Made by a program: the position numbers and the translations under genes. 64,000 nucleotides of DNA from the NCBI GenBank assembly GCA_041396685.1, contig JAWKYD010000024.1:20933-84932 (forward strand), given 5' to 3'. The notes below the pieces were generated by a model. That model ran no database searches. It worked only from the letters and a program-made list of their open reading frames with translations, and was not told where the DNA came from. The stretch is from JAUIAI01 sp041396685. GTDB lineage: Bacteria; Pseudomonadota; Gammaproteobacteria; Burkholderiales; Burkholderiaceae_E. This document shows, piece by piece, positions 8,225-17,820 of the stretch (position 1 is the first letter of the stretch; each line of letters opens with the position of its first letter).

Positions 8225-8755
8225 ATGTCCGCCATGCTCGAGATCACCACACTTCCGCTGCAGCCGCTGACGCGCGCCGGCTTCGCCGCCTACGGCGAAT
8301 TGATCGATACCGAGGGCGGAACCGCGGTGGAAATCAACGACGGCAGCGCGCGGCGCTTCGATGCGCTGGCGCAAGTTGCGTTCGAGGCACCGGCAACGGG
8401 GGTCGGCATCAGCATCTTCGTGGCGGCGCGACGCCCGTTGCCCATGGAGGTCACCACCCTCGAACGTCACCCGCTGGGCGCGCAGGCATTCATGCCGCTC
8501 GACGGCCGCCCTTATCTGGTCGTGGTCGCCGATGATCAGCACGATGGGCCGGTGGCACCGCGCGCGTTCTTCGCGCGCGGCGACCAAGGTATCTGCTTCG
8601 GTCCCGGTGTCTGGCATCATCCGTTGATCGCACTGCATGACGACAGCCGCTTTCTGGTCGTGGACGCCATTGCGGACGACGGCAACCTGGCCATCGGCAG
8701 GTTGACCGCCGCGCGCTATCGCTTGCCGGCGGTGGGCCCGTCAGGCACCCTTTGA
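8225..8755 (+). CDS. allA: Ureidoglycolate lyase
   Basis: A 176-residue cupin-fold enzyme that splits ureidoglycolate into glyoxylate and urea, the last step of allantoin breakdown. Family stretches are visible: FAAYGELI near the start, ISIFVAARRPLPMEVTTLERHPLGAQAFMPL, and CFGPGVWHHPL, which carries the metal-binding histidines. Length is typical. It is divergent from ogt and stands alone; no other allantoin gene is in the window. A second ATG four codons in (8234-8236, MLEI) is an alternative start. Confidence 0.88.
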   Translation: MSAMLEITTLPLQPLTRAGFAAYGELIDTEGGTAVEINDGSARRFDALAQVAFEAPATGVGISIFVAARRPLPMEVTTLERHPLGAQAFMPLDGRPYLVVVADDQHDGPVAPRAFFARGDQGICFGPGVWHHPLIALHDDSRFLVVDAIADDGNLAIGRLTAARYRLPAVGPSGTL

Positions 8756-8827
8756 CCGGTCCGTCGATGGTGTCCGCGCGGCCGCGGACGCGATCCCGAC
8801 ACTCGCCACTTGCCCTTCGGAATCAGC

Positions 8828-9823
8828 ATGAAACTTCCCGACACCATCACCGCCGTCGAACTGAACGGATTCGGTGGGCCCGAGGTCCTCGCGCCGGCAC
8901 GCCTGCCCATGCCCGTGCCCGCGCCCGGCGAGTTGCTGATCCGGGTACACGCTGCCGGGGTCAATCGCCCGGACGTCCAGCAACGGCGCGGACAGTACAA
9001 CCCTCCGCCCGGCGCCAGCCCGATCCCCGGCCTCGAGATCGCCGGAGAGGTGGTGGCCCTGGGTGACGGCTGCAAGCGATTCCGGCTCGGCGACAAGGTC
9101 TGCGCGCTGGTCGCCGGCGGCGGTTACGCCGAATATTGTGTCGCGCCCGAGGCGCAGACGCTGCCGGTTCCCGAGCCGTTGACCATGATCGAGGCGGCCG
9201 GTGTGCCCGAGACCTTCTTCACGGTCTGGACCAATGTCTTCGACCGCGGTCGGCTGCTGCGCGGCGAATCGCTTCTCGTGCATGGCGGCTCCAGCGGCAT
9301 CGGCACCACCGCCATCCAGCTCGCCAAGGCCTTCGGATCGACGGTCTATGTCACGGTCGGCAATGCCGACAAGGCCGACGCGTGTCTGAAACTGGGCGCC
9401 GATCACGCCATCGTCTACCGCGACACCGATTTCGTCGACGAAATCAGGCGTCTGACGGGCAAGCGCGGCGTGGACGTGATCCTCGACATGGTCGGCGGCG
9501 ACTACCTGAGCCGCAATCTGGATTCGCTGGCCGTAGAGGGACGCCTCGTGCAGATCGCCTGGCTGGGCGGGTCGCGCATCGAGGCCGATTTCATGAAGAT
9601 CCTGACCCGGCGGCTGACCTGGACCGGCTCGACGCTGCGTCCGCGCACGGTCGAGCAGAAGGCCGAGATCGCGCGCGCGCTCGAGCAGCGGGTCTGGCCG
9701 CTGCTGGCTGCCGGCACCATCAAGCCGGTGATTCACAAGACCTTCCCGTTGGCACAGGCACGCCAGGCGCACGAACTGATGGAAAGCAGCGATCACATCG
9801 GCAAGATCATCCTCGAGGCCTGA
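8828..9823 (+). CDS. NAD(P)H:quinone oxidoreductase, PIG3 family (zinc-independent MDR)
   Basis: A 331-residue medium-chain reductase. The N-terminal part (MPVPAPGELLIRVHAAGVNRPDVQQRRGQYNPPPGASPIPGLEIAG) is characteristic of the PIG3/QOR group; the nucleotide-binding site is VHGGSSGIGTTAIQLAK near residue 150. The structural and catalytic zinc cysteines of alcohol dehydrogenases are absent, so it should reduce quinones or enones with NADPH. ATG 8828 is used because MKLPDTITAVEL matches the family start. A perfect 7-bp stem-loop without a T run lies between allA and this gene (8772-8789). Confidence 0.88.
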   Translation: MKLPDTITAVELNGFGGPEVLAPARLPMPVPAPGELLIRVHAAGVNRPDVQQRRGQYNPPPGASPIPGLEIAGEVVALGDGCKRFRLGDKVCALVAGGGYAEYCVAPEAQTLPVPEPLTMIEAAGVPETFFTVWTNVFDRGRLLRGESLLVHGGSSGIGTTAIQLAKAFGSTVYVTVGNADKADACLKLGADHAIVYRDTDFVDEIRRLTGKRGVDVILDMVGGDYLSRNLDSLAVEGRLVQIAWLGGSRIEADFMKILTRRLTWTGSTLRPRTVEQKAEIARALEQRVWPLLAAGTIKPVIHKTFPLAQARQAHELMESSDHIGKIILEA

Positions 9824-9878
9824 TTAGGCTCGGGCGAGGCCCACCCGGCCGCTGGACGAGGCCAGGCGGTCCGACGAC

Positions 9879-10997
9879 ATGAGATCCAAGCCACCCGTCG
9901 ACATCCGCGCGTTGGTGGGCCGACTGATCGCCCGCCTTCGCGACAGCCGGCCGCTCCGATGGCTGCTGGACCGCTTTCGGGGCCGGCCCCGGGTCGATGC
10001 AAGGGACGTGCCGTCGGCGGATGCGCACAGCCGAGGCACCGGTGACGCCGTCCGCGAAGACGGTTTGGCGGGTGCACTCGCCGAGGGCCGTCTGAGCCTG
10101 GCCTGGAGCGAGGCCTTCGCCAGATCCGGTCGCCTGCGTCTGGCACCCTGGTTGCCGCCCCACCGGCCGGTGCTGACGCTGCGCGCGAGCGCTGATCCGG
10201 CGCCGCGTCGGCTGCTGGTCTGGTTGCACGGCTGCGACCAGCAACCCGAACCGTTCGCGAGTGCCACGCGGGTGCACCGGCTGGTGACCGGCGACGACTG
10301 GCTGGTCGTCATGCCGGCCCAGGAGCGGCTGGCCAATCCGCATCGCTGCTGGAACTGGTTCGATGCGGCGACCGTCGAGGGCGACGGTGAGGTGGCCATC
10401 GTCCTGGCGGCCATCGACGCCGCCATCGCCACGCTGCCGGCTCCGCCGGCGGGTGTCTGCATCGCCGGCATGTCCTCGGGCGCGGCATTGGCGGCCGCCT
10501 GCGTGACCGCGGCCCCCGAACGATTCACGGCTGCCGCCTTTCACTCCGGGGTGGCCGCCGGCGCCGCGCGCGGGCCCCTCTCCGCTCGCCGGGTATTGGG
10601 CGCCGGTCCCGACGGCGACGTCACCCGCCTGGGCGCCCGTCATGCGCCGCGGCCCGTCGCCAGCCTGACGCTGCACGGGCGCGACGACCCGGTGGTGGCG
10701 CCGGCACATGCGCGCGAACTGGTGCGCCAGATGCTCGCGCTGGACGGCTCGCTCGAGACGGGCGCACCGCTTCCGGCCGCGGAGCGCACCGAAACCAGCT
10801 CGATCGGCGGGCGCGAAATGGTGCTGGAGCACTACGGTGCGCACCAGCTGGCGTTGATCGCCGGCCTTGGTCACGCCTGGAGTGGCGGCGACGAACGCTG
10901 GCCTTACAACGATGCCATGGGCCCTGACGCCACGACGATGATCGGCCGCTTCTTCGACGCACGCATACGCGCGGCCGCCACCGAACACACGTTCTGA
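9879..10997 (+). CDS. PHB-depolymerase-like alpha/beta hydrolase
   Basis: A 372-residue protein. After about 110 poorly conserved, Arg-rich residues without a signal peptide comes an alpha/beta-hydrolase domain of the esterase/PHB depolymerase group: RRLLVWLHGCDQQPEPFA, the nucleophile elbow GMSSG near residue 195, a C-terminal Asp in LHGRDDPVV and a His in GLGHAWSGG. The GLGHAWSGG ending is typical of that family. The lack of an export signal suggests an intracellular esterase or depolymerase acting on storage polyester or its oligomers; feruloyl-esterase-like activity is an alternative. Confidence 0.8.
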   Translation: MRSKPPVDIRALVGRLIARLRDSRPLRWLLDRFRGRPRVDARDVPSADAHSRGTGDAVREDGLAGALAEGRLSLAWSEAFARSGRLRLAPWLPPHRPVLTLRASADPAPRRLLVWLHGCDQQPEPFASATRVHRLVTGDDWLVVMPAQERLANPHRCWNWFDAATVEGDGEVAIVLAAIDAAIATLPAPPAGVCIAGMSSGAALAAACVTAAPERFTAAAFHSGVAAGAARGPLSARRVLGAGPDGDVTRLGARHAPRPVASLTLHGRDDPVVAPAHARELVRQMLALDGSLETGAPLPAAERTETSSIGGREMVLEHYGAHQLALIAGLGHAWSGGDERWPYNDAMGPDATTMIGRFFDARIRAAATEHTF

Positions 10998-11039
10998 ACG
11001 CCCGCTGAAAGCCCGGTACGTGCGATCCGAGCTCGGCGC

Positions 11040-11549
11040 TCAACGCACCAGAGGCCGGTCGCGCAGTTCGTTGGGATCGCTGCCATCGCCCGGAAACGCA
11101 CCCGCGAGCGCGTCGTTCAGGATCTGCAGCCCATCCAGCATTCCGGCGGTCAGCTTCCCGCTGGCTGCACCCTTGCCGATCGCATCGCAGGCGGTACTCC
11201 AAACCTGTGCCGAAACCGCCGCCAGCGCGCCCCGATCGGCCAGGATCTCCACCTGCCGGTCGGCCATCGACACGTAAAGGAGCACGCCGTTGTTGGCCGC
11301 GGTGTCCCAGACGTGGAGTTCGGCGAACACCTCGAGCGCCCGTTCGCGCGGGCTGAGTTCACGCCGCCATATCGCCAGAGGCGGCAATGCGCGCTCGATC
11401 ACCACGCGGATCTCGGCCTTGTGCCGCTGTTCGCCGGCCGCGATCGACGCCTCGATCTCGGCGAGCTCGTGCTCGGCGAGCACCGGACGCCAGCCGGCGA
11501 TGCCGGCCCACCCGTGACGCAGCGCGCGCGTGAGTCGATTTGGTTCCAT
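11040..11549 (-). CDS. TPM-domain protein (LemA-associated type, short form)
   Basis: A 169-residue protein that is one TPM_phosphatase-type domain, with the conserved stretches KAEIRVVIERALP, RERALEVFAELHVWDTAANNGVLLYVSMADRQVEILADRG. There is no signal peptide or C-terminal membrane segment, unlike the YgcG-like homolog at 13000. Such short TPM proteins normally sit directly after lemA and ygcG; here the minus-strand series lemA, YgcG-like, this gene is broken by argE on the other strand. Confidence 0.8.
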   Translation of the reverse strand: MEPNRLTRALRHGWAGIAGWRPVLAEHELAEIEASIAAGEQRHKAEIRVVIERALPPLAIWRRELSPRERALEVFAELHVWDTAANNGVLLYVSMADRQVEILADRGALAAVSAQVWSTACDAIGKGAASGKLTAGMLDGLQILNDALAGAFPGDGSDPNELRDRPLVR

Positions 11550-11781
11550 GAGCGCCGATCATAAGCCGTGAATCGCTTCGTGCGCCGCTCGACCCCGGCA
11601 ATGCGGGCATCACACCGAGCCGCTCGGAGGCCGTTACCATCGATATCGACGGCGCCGGAAGCCGTCGGGCCCCGATATCGATCACGCCGGTGCATGCCGG
11701 CTCACACGGGCGGCGGCCGCCCCACCAGCGGTCATTGGCTGCCGCCCGCTGCCCGACACCGACCGAAGGAGACGAAAGACA

Positions 11782-12933
11782 ATGGATACGAAAGCGCTCC
11801 TGTCGCGCCTGATCGCATTCGATACCGTCAGCCGCAATTCGAACCTCGAACTGATCGATTTCGTCGCCGACTATCTCGATGGCCTGGGTATCGCCACTCA
11901 GCGGGTCTTCGACGAAACCGGCGCGAAGGCCAATCTGGTGGCGACGATCGGCCCGGCGGACGTCGGTGGCATCATCCTTTCCGGTCATACCGACGTGGTG
12001 CCGGTCGATGGACAGGAATGGACCAGCGATCCGTTCCAGGCCGTCATCCGCGACGACCGGCTGTGCGGACGCGGCTCGGCCGACATGAAGGGCTTCATCG
12101 CATCGGTCTGCGCACGTGTTCCCGCGATGCTCGCGGCGCCGTTGGCGCGGCCGTTCGTCATCGCGCTCTCCTATGACGAGGAAGTCGGCTGTCTCGGCGT
12201 GCGGCGGCTGCTCGCGCAGATGGCGCAATGGCCGGTAAAGCCGATCGGCTGCGTGGTCGGAGAACCAACCGAGATGCAGGTCGTCATCGGCCACAAGGCC
12301 AAGCGCTCGCTACGGGTCACCATCGACGGCACGGCCGCACATTCGTCGCTGGCGCCGCAGGCGGTCAACGCCGTCGAGTACGGCGCCCGCCTGACCGTAT
12401 ACATCCAGGACATGGGTCGGCGCCTGGCGCGCGAGGGACGGCGCGATCCGCTCTATGACGTCGAACACACCACCGCCCATGTCGGCGTGCTGCGCGGCGG
12501 CCAGGCGCTGAACATCGTTCCCGAGCGCTGCGTGCTCGACTTCGAATTGCGCGCCCTGCCGGAGGACGATGTCGACACGTTCGTCGACTCAATCAAGGCG
12601 CATGCCGCCCAGGTGCTCGAGCCCGAGATGCAGGCGATCGCGCCGCAGACCGGCATCACTTTCGAGTTGCTCTCGGGTTTTCCGGGCCTGTCGACCGCGC
12701 CTACCGACGGCTTCGTCGGGCGACTCAAACGACTGGTGGGCCGCGCCGATCACGGCAAGGTGGCATTCGGCACCGAGGCAGGCCTGTTCACCCAGACGAT
12801 CGGTGTGCCCGCCGTCGTTTGCGGACCCGGCAGCATCGCCCAGGCCCACCGCGCGGACGAGTACGTCGAACTGGCGCAGCTCGAGCGCTGCGATGCGTTC
12901 ATCGACGATCTGATCGACAGCTGTCGGGCATGA
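11782..12933 (+). CDS. argE: Acetylornithine deacetylase
   Basis: A 383-residue M20 metalloenzyme that removes the acetyl group from N2-acetylornithine in arginine synthesis. Metal-binding motifs are present: SGHTDVVPVDGQEW, GRGSADMKGFIA, SYDEEVGCLGVR, GEPTEMQ, and AFGTEAGLFTQTIGVPAVVCGPGSIAQAHRADEYV near the end. The central dimerisation domain (AAHSSLAPQAVNAVEYGARL) is complete. A GGAG ribosome site lies 10-13 bases before ATG 11782. The same family includes succinyl-diaminopimelate desuccinylase, but the C-terminal motif is that of ArgE. Confidence 0.92.
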   Translation: MDTKALLSRLIAFDTVSRNSNLELIDFVADYLDGLGIATQRVFDETGAKANLVATIGPADVGGIILSGHTDVVPVDGQEWTSDPFQAVIRDDRLCGRGSADMKGFIASVCARVPAMLAAPLARPFVIALSYDEEVGCLGVRRLLAQMAQWPVKPIGCVVGEPTEMQVVIGHKAKRSLRVTIDGTAAHSSLAPQAVNAVEYGARLTVYIQDMGRRLAREGRRDPLYDVEHTTAHVGVLRGGQALNIVPERCVLDFELRALPEDDVDTFVDSIKAHAAQVLEPEMQAIAPQTGITFELLSGFPGLSTAPTDGFVGRLKRLVGRADHGKVAFGTEAGLFTQTIGVPAVVCGPGSIAQAHRADEYVELAQLERCDAFIDDLIDSCRA

Positions 12934-12999
12934 CGCACGATGGGCGCGCGCGGCCGGGCGCGTGCGCATGGCCGCGACGTTGCAGGCCGACCACCGTGC

Positions 13000-13995
13000 T
13001 CACCAGCCTCCCGAGGCGCCCCCGCCCCCGAAACCGCCGCCTCCGCCGCTGAAGCCTCCCCCACCGCCGCCGAAGCCGCCACCGCCGCCCCAGCCACCGG
13101 AGGTCCAGGTGTGCCGGCCCGACCGCCGCAGGCCGCCGCCCGAGCCGCCGGCGCCGGTTCCGGACGTCAGCAACAGCATCAGCGATGCGCCGATAGCGCT
13201 GCCCACGATGCCGATCAGGCCCGCGGTCATCAGCCATGCGGCGATGCCCGAGAACCCCGAGCCGATCACGTAGCTCGGCCACTTGCCCACCAATGCACCC
13301 GAGAGCACGCCGATCGTGAAGCCGAAGAACGCGAGCATGATCGCCGTCTCGGCCGTGAACGCGCCGCCCGGGTCGCGTGCCTTGGTCGGTGCCGGCAGGG
13401 GTTCACCGTCGATCAAGCCGACCAGCGCACGCACGCCGGCCTCGATGCCGCGGGCGTAGTCACCGTCGCGAAACGCGGGGGTGACCTGCTCGGCGATGAC
13501 GCGCTTGGCCAGCGCATCCGGGATCGCGCCTTCGAGTCCGTAGCCCACCTCGATGCGCATGCGCCGATCGTCGATCGCGATCAGGAACAGCGCACCGTCG
13601 TCGACCTGGCGACCATCGACCTGCGCACGGCCGAGCTTCCAGGCCTCGGCGACACGAATCGAATAAGACTCGATGGGCTCGGGCTCGGTCGTGCCGACGA
13701 TCAAGACCGCCAGTTGCGCGCCCTTGCGCGCCTCGAGATCGGCCAGCGTGCGCGCAAGGCTGGCGCGCTGATCGGGCTGCAGGATGCCGACCGTGTCCAC
13801 CACCCGGCCGGTCAGGGCGGGCACGCTCTGCTGCCCCCAGGCCGGAACGGCGGTCAGCACCGTGAGCGTGGCCAGCAGCCAGAACAGCACGCCCGCGACG
13901 CTGGCAACGAATGAAGCGGTGAAACCGCCAGGCGGTTCGGAACCCGAAAACGGAGTCAGGCAAGCCCCCGTGCCGCACGCTTGCCAGGCGCGCAT
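13000..13995 (-). CDS. YgcG-like TPM-domain membrane protein with glycine-rich tail
   Basis: A 331-residue protein from ATG 13995: a hydrophobic export segment (VLFWLLATLTVLTAVPAWGQ), a periplasmic TPM domain (GRVVDTVGILQPDQRASLARTLADLEARKGAQLAVLIV onward), two membrane segments near residues 215-280, and a C-terminal tail of about 40 residues made almost only of Gly with Phe/Ser. This layout is the YgcG family, which is linked to lemA. A GTG at 14073, 8 bases after a GAGG and 11 bases after the lemA stop, is a good alternative start and would add 26 residues. Function in the family is unsettled. Confidence 0.85.
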   Translation of the reverse strand: MRAWQACGTGACLTPFSGSEPPGGFTASFVASVAGVLFWLLATLTVLTAVPAWGQQSVPALTGRVVDTVGILQPDQRASLARTLADLEARKGAQLAVLIVGTTEPEPIESYSIRVAEAWKLGRAQVDGRQVDDGALFLIAIDDRRMRIEVGYGLEGAIPDALAKRVIAEQVTPAFRDGDYARGIEAGVRALVGLIDGEPLPAPTKARDPGGAFTAETAIMLAFFGFTIGVLSGALVGKWPSYVIGSGFSGIAAWLMTAGLIGIVGSAIGASLMLLLTSGTGAGGSGGGLRRSGRHTWTSGGWGGGGGFGGGGGGFSGGGGGFGGGGASGGW

Positions 13996-14083
13996 CAAGG
14001 CCGGTTCGCCCGCGGCCGAGGCGAGCGCATCCGGCGTCTTGCGCGCCGATGGCAGGCAGCGGTCCCGCCTCACCCCTGCCCCC

Positions 14084-14683
14084 TCAATTGGCCGGCGCCT
14101 TGCGGTTGAAGTCGACGCTCGGCGGACGCTGGATCTCGCGCTCGTTCTCGACCGTGAAATTGGGCTTGGTCTCATAGCCGAACACCATTGCCGTGAGGTT
14201 CGACGGCATCTGGCGGATCAGGACGTTGTAGGACTCGACCGCATCGATGTAGCGTTTGCGTGCGACCGTGATGCGATTCTCGGTACCCTCGAGCTGCGCC
14301 TGAAGATCACGGAAGTTCGCGTCCGATTTCAGCTGCGGATAGTTCTCCACGGTCACCAGCAAACGCGACAGTGCTCCGGTCATGTTCGCCTGCGATTGCT
14401 CGAATGCCTGCAGCGAGGCCGGATCACCCGGATCGACCTGGATCTGGCTCGCCCTGGCGCGCGCCTCCGTCACCGCCGTCAGCACGTCGCGCTCCTGGTC
14501 GGCGTAGCCCTTGACCGTGTTGACGAGATTCGGAATCAGGTCGGCCCGGCGCTGATACTGATTGACGACCTCGGACCATGTCGCGCGCGTACGCTCGTCG
14601 GCCGCCTGGATCGCGTTGTAGCCACAACCAGAGATCACCAGCGCCGCACCGAGCAACGCCAACCACTTCAATGAACGAAACAC
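14084..14683 (-). CDS. lemA: LemA family lipoprotein
   Basis: A 199-residue protein starting at GTG 14683, preceded by GGAGGG at the right distance. The N-terminus is a lipoprotein signal ending LVISGCGYNAIQ, so Cys about 20 would be lipidated. The rest is the antiparallel LemA four-helix domain: VVNQYQRRADLIPNLVNTVKGYADQE, VTVENYPQLKSDANFRDLQAQLEGTENRI and RKRYIDAVESYNVLIRQMPSNLTA. It is the first gene of a minus-strand unit with the YgcG-like TPM gene and is divergent from pdxH. LemA function is not firmly known; it is often tied to envelope stress. Confidence 0.92.
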   Translation of the reverse strand: MFRSLKWLALLGAALVISGCGYNAIQAADERTRATWSEVVNQYQRRADLIPNLVNTVKGYADQERDVLTAVTEARARASQIQVDPGDPASLQAFEQSQANMTGALSRLLVTVENYPQLKSDANFRDLQAQLEGTENRITVARKRYIDAVESYNVLIRQMPSNLTAMVFGYETKPNFTVENEREIQRPPSVDFNRKAPAN

Positions 14684-14845
14684 GATGAACCCTCCGAACT
14701 TGATCGACCGCAAGACCACGATTGCCGCCCGGCGTCCGACACGTTGAACCGCGCTATATTGCCATCGAGAGAAAGCCATTGTCCCTTGGCCGCAGGTTCG
14801 TCCGGCAATGGCGCGTGCCAACGCAAAGCATGGATGTCCACGGTC

Positions 14846-15499
14846 ATGAGCACTGCAGCGACCAACAACGAGCTGGCCAGACTTCGGCAGGAATACCGCC
14901 TGGCCGCACTCGACGAAACTCATCTCGACCCCGATCCGCTGCGTCAGTTCCAGCGCTGGTTCGACGAGGCGCGCAAAGCAGAGCTCCTCGAAGCGAACGC
15001 GATGTCGGTGGCCAGCGTCGGGCCCGACGGCAAGCCCTCGGTACGCATCCTGCTGCTCAAAGGTCTCGAATCCGGCGGCTTCACCTTCTTCACCAACTAC
15101 GAGAGCCGCAAGGGCCGAGAGTTCGCGTCGAACGATTCGACAGCCTTGCTATTTTTCTGGGCACCTCTCGAACGACAGGTCCGCGTCGAGGGCACGATCC
15201 AGAAAGTGCCGCCCACCGAGTCCGACGACTACTTCAAGCAGCGCCCGGCCGGTGCGCGCCTGGGTGCGTGGGCATCACAGCAAAGCGCGGTGATTGCCTC
15301 ACGCGCGGTGATCGAAACCCGCCTGCGAGAACTGACAGCGCGCTACGGAGACGACCCGCCCCGTCCACCACACTGGGGCGGCTACCGACTCCTGCCGGAC
15401 ACGCTCGAGTTCTGGCAGGGTCGGGAGAACCGTCTGCACGACCGTCTTCGCTATCGCCGCAGCGACGCCGGCTGGGTCATCGAGAGGCTCTCTCCCTGA
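14846..15499 (+). CDS. pdxH: Pyridoxamine/pyridoxine 5'-phosphate oxidase
   Basis: A 217-residue FMN enzyme that makes pyridoxal phosphate. Motifs match along the whole length: LARLRQEYRL, DPDPLRQFQRWFDEA, SVRILLLKGLESGGFTFFTNY, ERQVRVEGTIQKV, RPAGARLGAWASQQS, and the C-terminal WGGYRLLPDTLEFWQGRENRLHDRLRY. Two in-frame ATGs, 14834 and 14846, are four codons apart; neither has a clear ribosome site, and the second gives a length nearest to homologs. Confidence 0.93.
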   Translation: MSTAATNNELARLRQEYRLAALDETHLDPDPLRQFQRWFDEARKAELLEANAMSVASVGPDGKPSVRILLLKGLESGGFTFFTNYESRKGREFASNDSTALLFFWAPLERQVRVEGTIQKVPPTESDDYFKQRPAGARLGAWASQQSAVIASRAVIETRLRELTARYGDDPPRPPHWGGYRLLPDTLEFWQGRENRLHDRLRYRRSDAGWVIERLSP

Positions 15500-15514
15500 C
15501 GCGCGGCTCGGCGC

Positions 15515-17557
15515 TCATCTCGCCGTCGAGGCGCCCGCGTCGGCGCCCAGCGCCGGGCCGCCGGCTCGCGAGCGCTCGGTCACGCGCCGATAACGTCGGT
15601 CGGCAATGGCGACGAAACCGCCCAGCGCCATCATCAGACACCCCAACCAGATCCAGTTCACCAGCGGCTTGTAATGCAGCCGCACGACCCAACGCTGTCC
15701 GTCCAACGGCTCGCCCATCGACAGATACACGTCGCGCAGCAGGCTGCGATCGATTGCGGCCTCGGTCATGGGCATGCCACTGCTCGTGTAGGTGCGCTTC
15801 TCGGCCAGCAGCACGCGCCGCGGCGGTTCACTGTCGGCGACGTCGGCGGCACGCAGCGAGAAGCGGCCGCGCAGGCCGTCGAAGTTGGGTCCGTGCACCT
15901 GCGACAGCGCGTCGAAACGCAGGCGATAGCCGGCAAGCTCGGTGCTCTCACCCGGCGACAGTGCCAACTCGTTCTCGATCTCGAAGCTGCTGACGGTCGT
16001 GACGCCGATCACGAAGGCGGCGATGCCCAGGTGCGCCAGATGCATGCCCCAGACACTGATCGGCTGCATCGCCATTCGCCGGCCAATCGCACCCGCGACC
16101 AGCCGGCCGTCGGCGCCACGCATCGTGTCGACGACACCGACGCCCACCGTCAATACGATCCAGATGGCCAACGAATAACCTAGCGATGCAAGAGGCCGCC
16201 AGCCCGCACCCGGCGCGCCGAGCGCCACCGCCACGGCGGGCGCCGCCAGCCCGGCCAGCACCGAAACCACCAGCGCCCAACGTAGCCGCACCGCCAGCGG
16301 CGGCAACGGCGAAGATTTCCATCGCGCCAATGGGCCGATGCCCATCAGAAACAGCGCCGGCGCCATGACCGGCACGAACACCGCATCGAAGTACGGCGGC
16401 CCGACCGAGATCTTGCCCATGCCGAGTGTGTCGAGCAGCAGCGGATAGAGCGTGCCCAGCAGCACGACGCCCATCGCCACCACCAGCAGGATATTGTTGG
16501 CGAGCAGCATCGACTCGCGAGAGATTCCCTCGAAGCGCGCCTGACTGCTCACCGCGGACGCACGCGCCGCGAACAGCGTCAGCGATCCGCCGATCACCAC
16601 CGCGAGAAAGGCCAGGATGAAGACACCCCGGGCCGGATCGGTCGCGAACGCATGCACCGAGGTCAGCACACCACTGCGCACGAGAAAGGTGCCGAGCAGA
16701 CTCAGGCTGAAACCGGTGATCGCCAGCAATACCGTCCAGCTTCGGAAAGCGCCGCGCTTCTCGGTGACCGCCAGCGAGTGGATCAGCGCGGTTGCCACCA
16801 GCCATGGCATGAACGAGGCGTTCTCGACCGGATCCCAGAACCACCAGCCGCCCCAGCCGAGCTCGTAGTACGCCCAGAACGAGCCCAACGCGATGCCCAG
16901 CGTCAGGAACGCCCAGGCCACCGTCGTCCAGGGCCGTGCCCAGCGCGCCCAGGCCGCATCGAAGTGCCCGCCGATCAGGCCCGCCACCGCGAACGCGAAC
17001 GCCACCGACAAACCGACGTAGCCCATGTAGAGCAGCGGCGGATGAAAAATCATGCCCGGGTCTTGCAGCAAGGGATTCAGATCGCGACCGTCGATCGCCG
17101 CCGGCACCACCCGCTCGAACGGATTGCTGGTCAGGAGCAGGAACAGCAGGAAGCCCACGCCGACCATGCCCATCACGGCCAGGATGCGCGCGCGCAGCAC
17201 ATCGGCGAGCCCGCGCGAGAAGAGTGCCACCGCCGCCGTCCAGCCCGACAACATCAACGACCACAGCAACAGCGAGCCCTCGTGCGAGCCCCAGGTGGCG
17301 GCCACACGCATGGCCAGCGGCAGCGACAGGTTCGAATGCTGGGCGACCAGCGCGACCGAGAAATCGTGCCGTACGAACGCGCTCAGCAGCAGACCAAAGG
17401 CCAGCACGTTGAGCGCGAACAGCGCGATCGCCGCCGGCCGTGCAACCCCCATCAGGCGGACGTCGGAACGCCAAGCGCCGACCATCGGCACGATGGCCAG
17501 AATCAGTGACACGGCCAAAGCCATGGCCAACGCAAAATGACCGATCTCAATCCACAT
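15515..17557 (-). CDS. ccmF: Cytochrome c-type biogenesis protein CcmF (haem lyase)
   Basis: A 680-residue inner-membrane protein with about 15 membrane segments that attaches haem to apocytochrome c in System I. The haem-handling tryptophan-rich WWD motif GWGGWWFWDPVENASFMPWL is at about residues 233-252, with flanking conserved His in LIHSLAVTEKRG. The periplasmic C-terminal loop (GPNFDGLRGRFSLRAADV, KRTYTSSGMPMTEAAID) is complete. It stands without the other ccm genes, which must be elsewhere. The nearby cytochrome gene fccA would need this system. Confidence 0.93.
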   Translation of the reverse strand: MWIEIGHFALAMALAVSLILAIVPMVGAWRSDVRLMGVARPAAIALFALNVLAFGLLLSAFVRHDFSVALVAQHSNLSLPLAMRVAATWGSHEGSLLLWSLMLSGWTAAVALFSRGLADVLRARILAVMGMVGVGFLLFLLLTSNPFERVVPAAIDGRDLNPLLQDPGMIFHPPLLYMGYVGLSVAFAFAVAGLIGGHFDAAWARWARPWTTVAWAFLTLGIALGSFWAYYELGWGGWWFWDPVENASFMPWLVATALIHSLAVTEKRGAFRSWTVLLAITGFSLSLLGTFLVRSGVLTSVHAFATDPARGVFILAFLAVVIGGSLTLFAARASAVSSQARFEGISRESMLLANNILLVVAMGVVLLGTLYPLLLDTLGMGKISVGPPYFDAVFVPVMAPALFLMGIGPLARWKSSPLPPLAVRLRWALVVSVLAGLAAPAVAVALGAPGAGWRPLASLGYSLAIWIVLTVGVGVVDTMRGADGRLVAGAIGRRMAMQPISVWGMHLAHLGIAAFVIGVTTVSSFEIENELALSPGESTELAGYRLRFDALSQVHGPNFDGLRGRFSLRAADVADSEPPRRVLLAEKRTYTSSGMPMTEAAIDRSLLRDVYLSMGEPLDGQRWVVRLHYKPLVNWIWLGCLMMALGGFVAIADRRYRRVTERSRAGGPALGADAGASTAR

Positions 17558-17755
17558 CGCGCCGTTTTCCAGGGTAGTCGAACAAGCCCGCGCCAGGCCA
17601 TGAAATCGGCGCGACCGCGGGCCGCTATTGTGGCGCAGACCGCGAGAGCGACCCGAAGCAAGGGGTTTCGCGCGCCGCCCCGACTTACCGTGCAGGTCGC
17701 CCTCGCTGGCGCCTCAACCTCCGGATTGCCCACCGCGGCGGCGGGCACCGACGCG

Positions 17756-17787
17756 AAAAAGCCGCCCGGGCGAGACGCCGCGGGCGG
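17756..17787 (-). terminator. Probable rho-independent terminator of the Bax1-I gene
   Basis: Read on the minus strand, a 7-bp GC stem (CCGCCCG at 17781-17787, pairing with CGGGCGG at 17762-17768) is followed by five T (AAAAA at 17756-17760 on the plus strand). It lies 34 bp after the stop of the gene at 17821. Confidence 0.6.
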
Positions 17788-17820
17788 TAGAGGGGAAGAG
17801 AGACGAAATCGATTAGAGCG

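Noticed and set aside
8772..8789. Terminator between allA and the quinone oxidoreductase gene
   Set aside because: A perfect 7-bp stem (GTCCGCG/CGCGGAC) exists but no T run follows on either strand.
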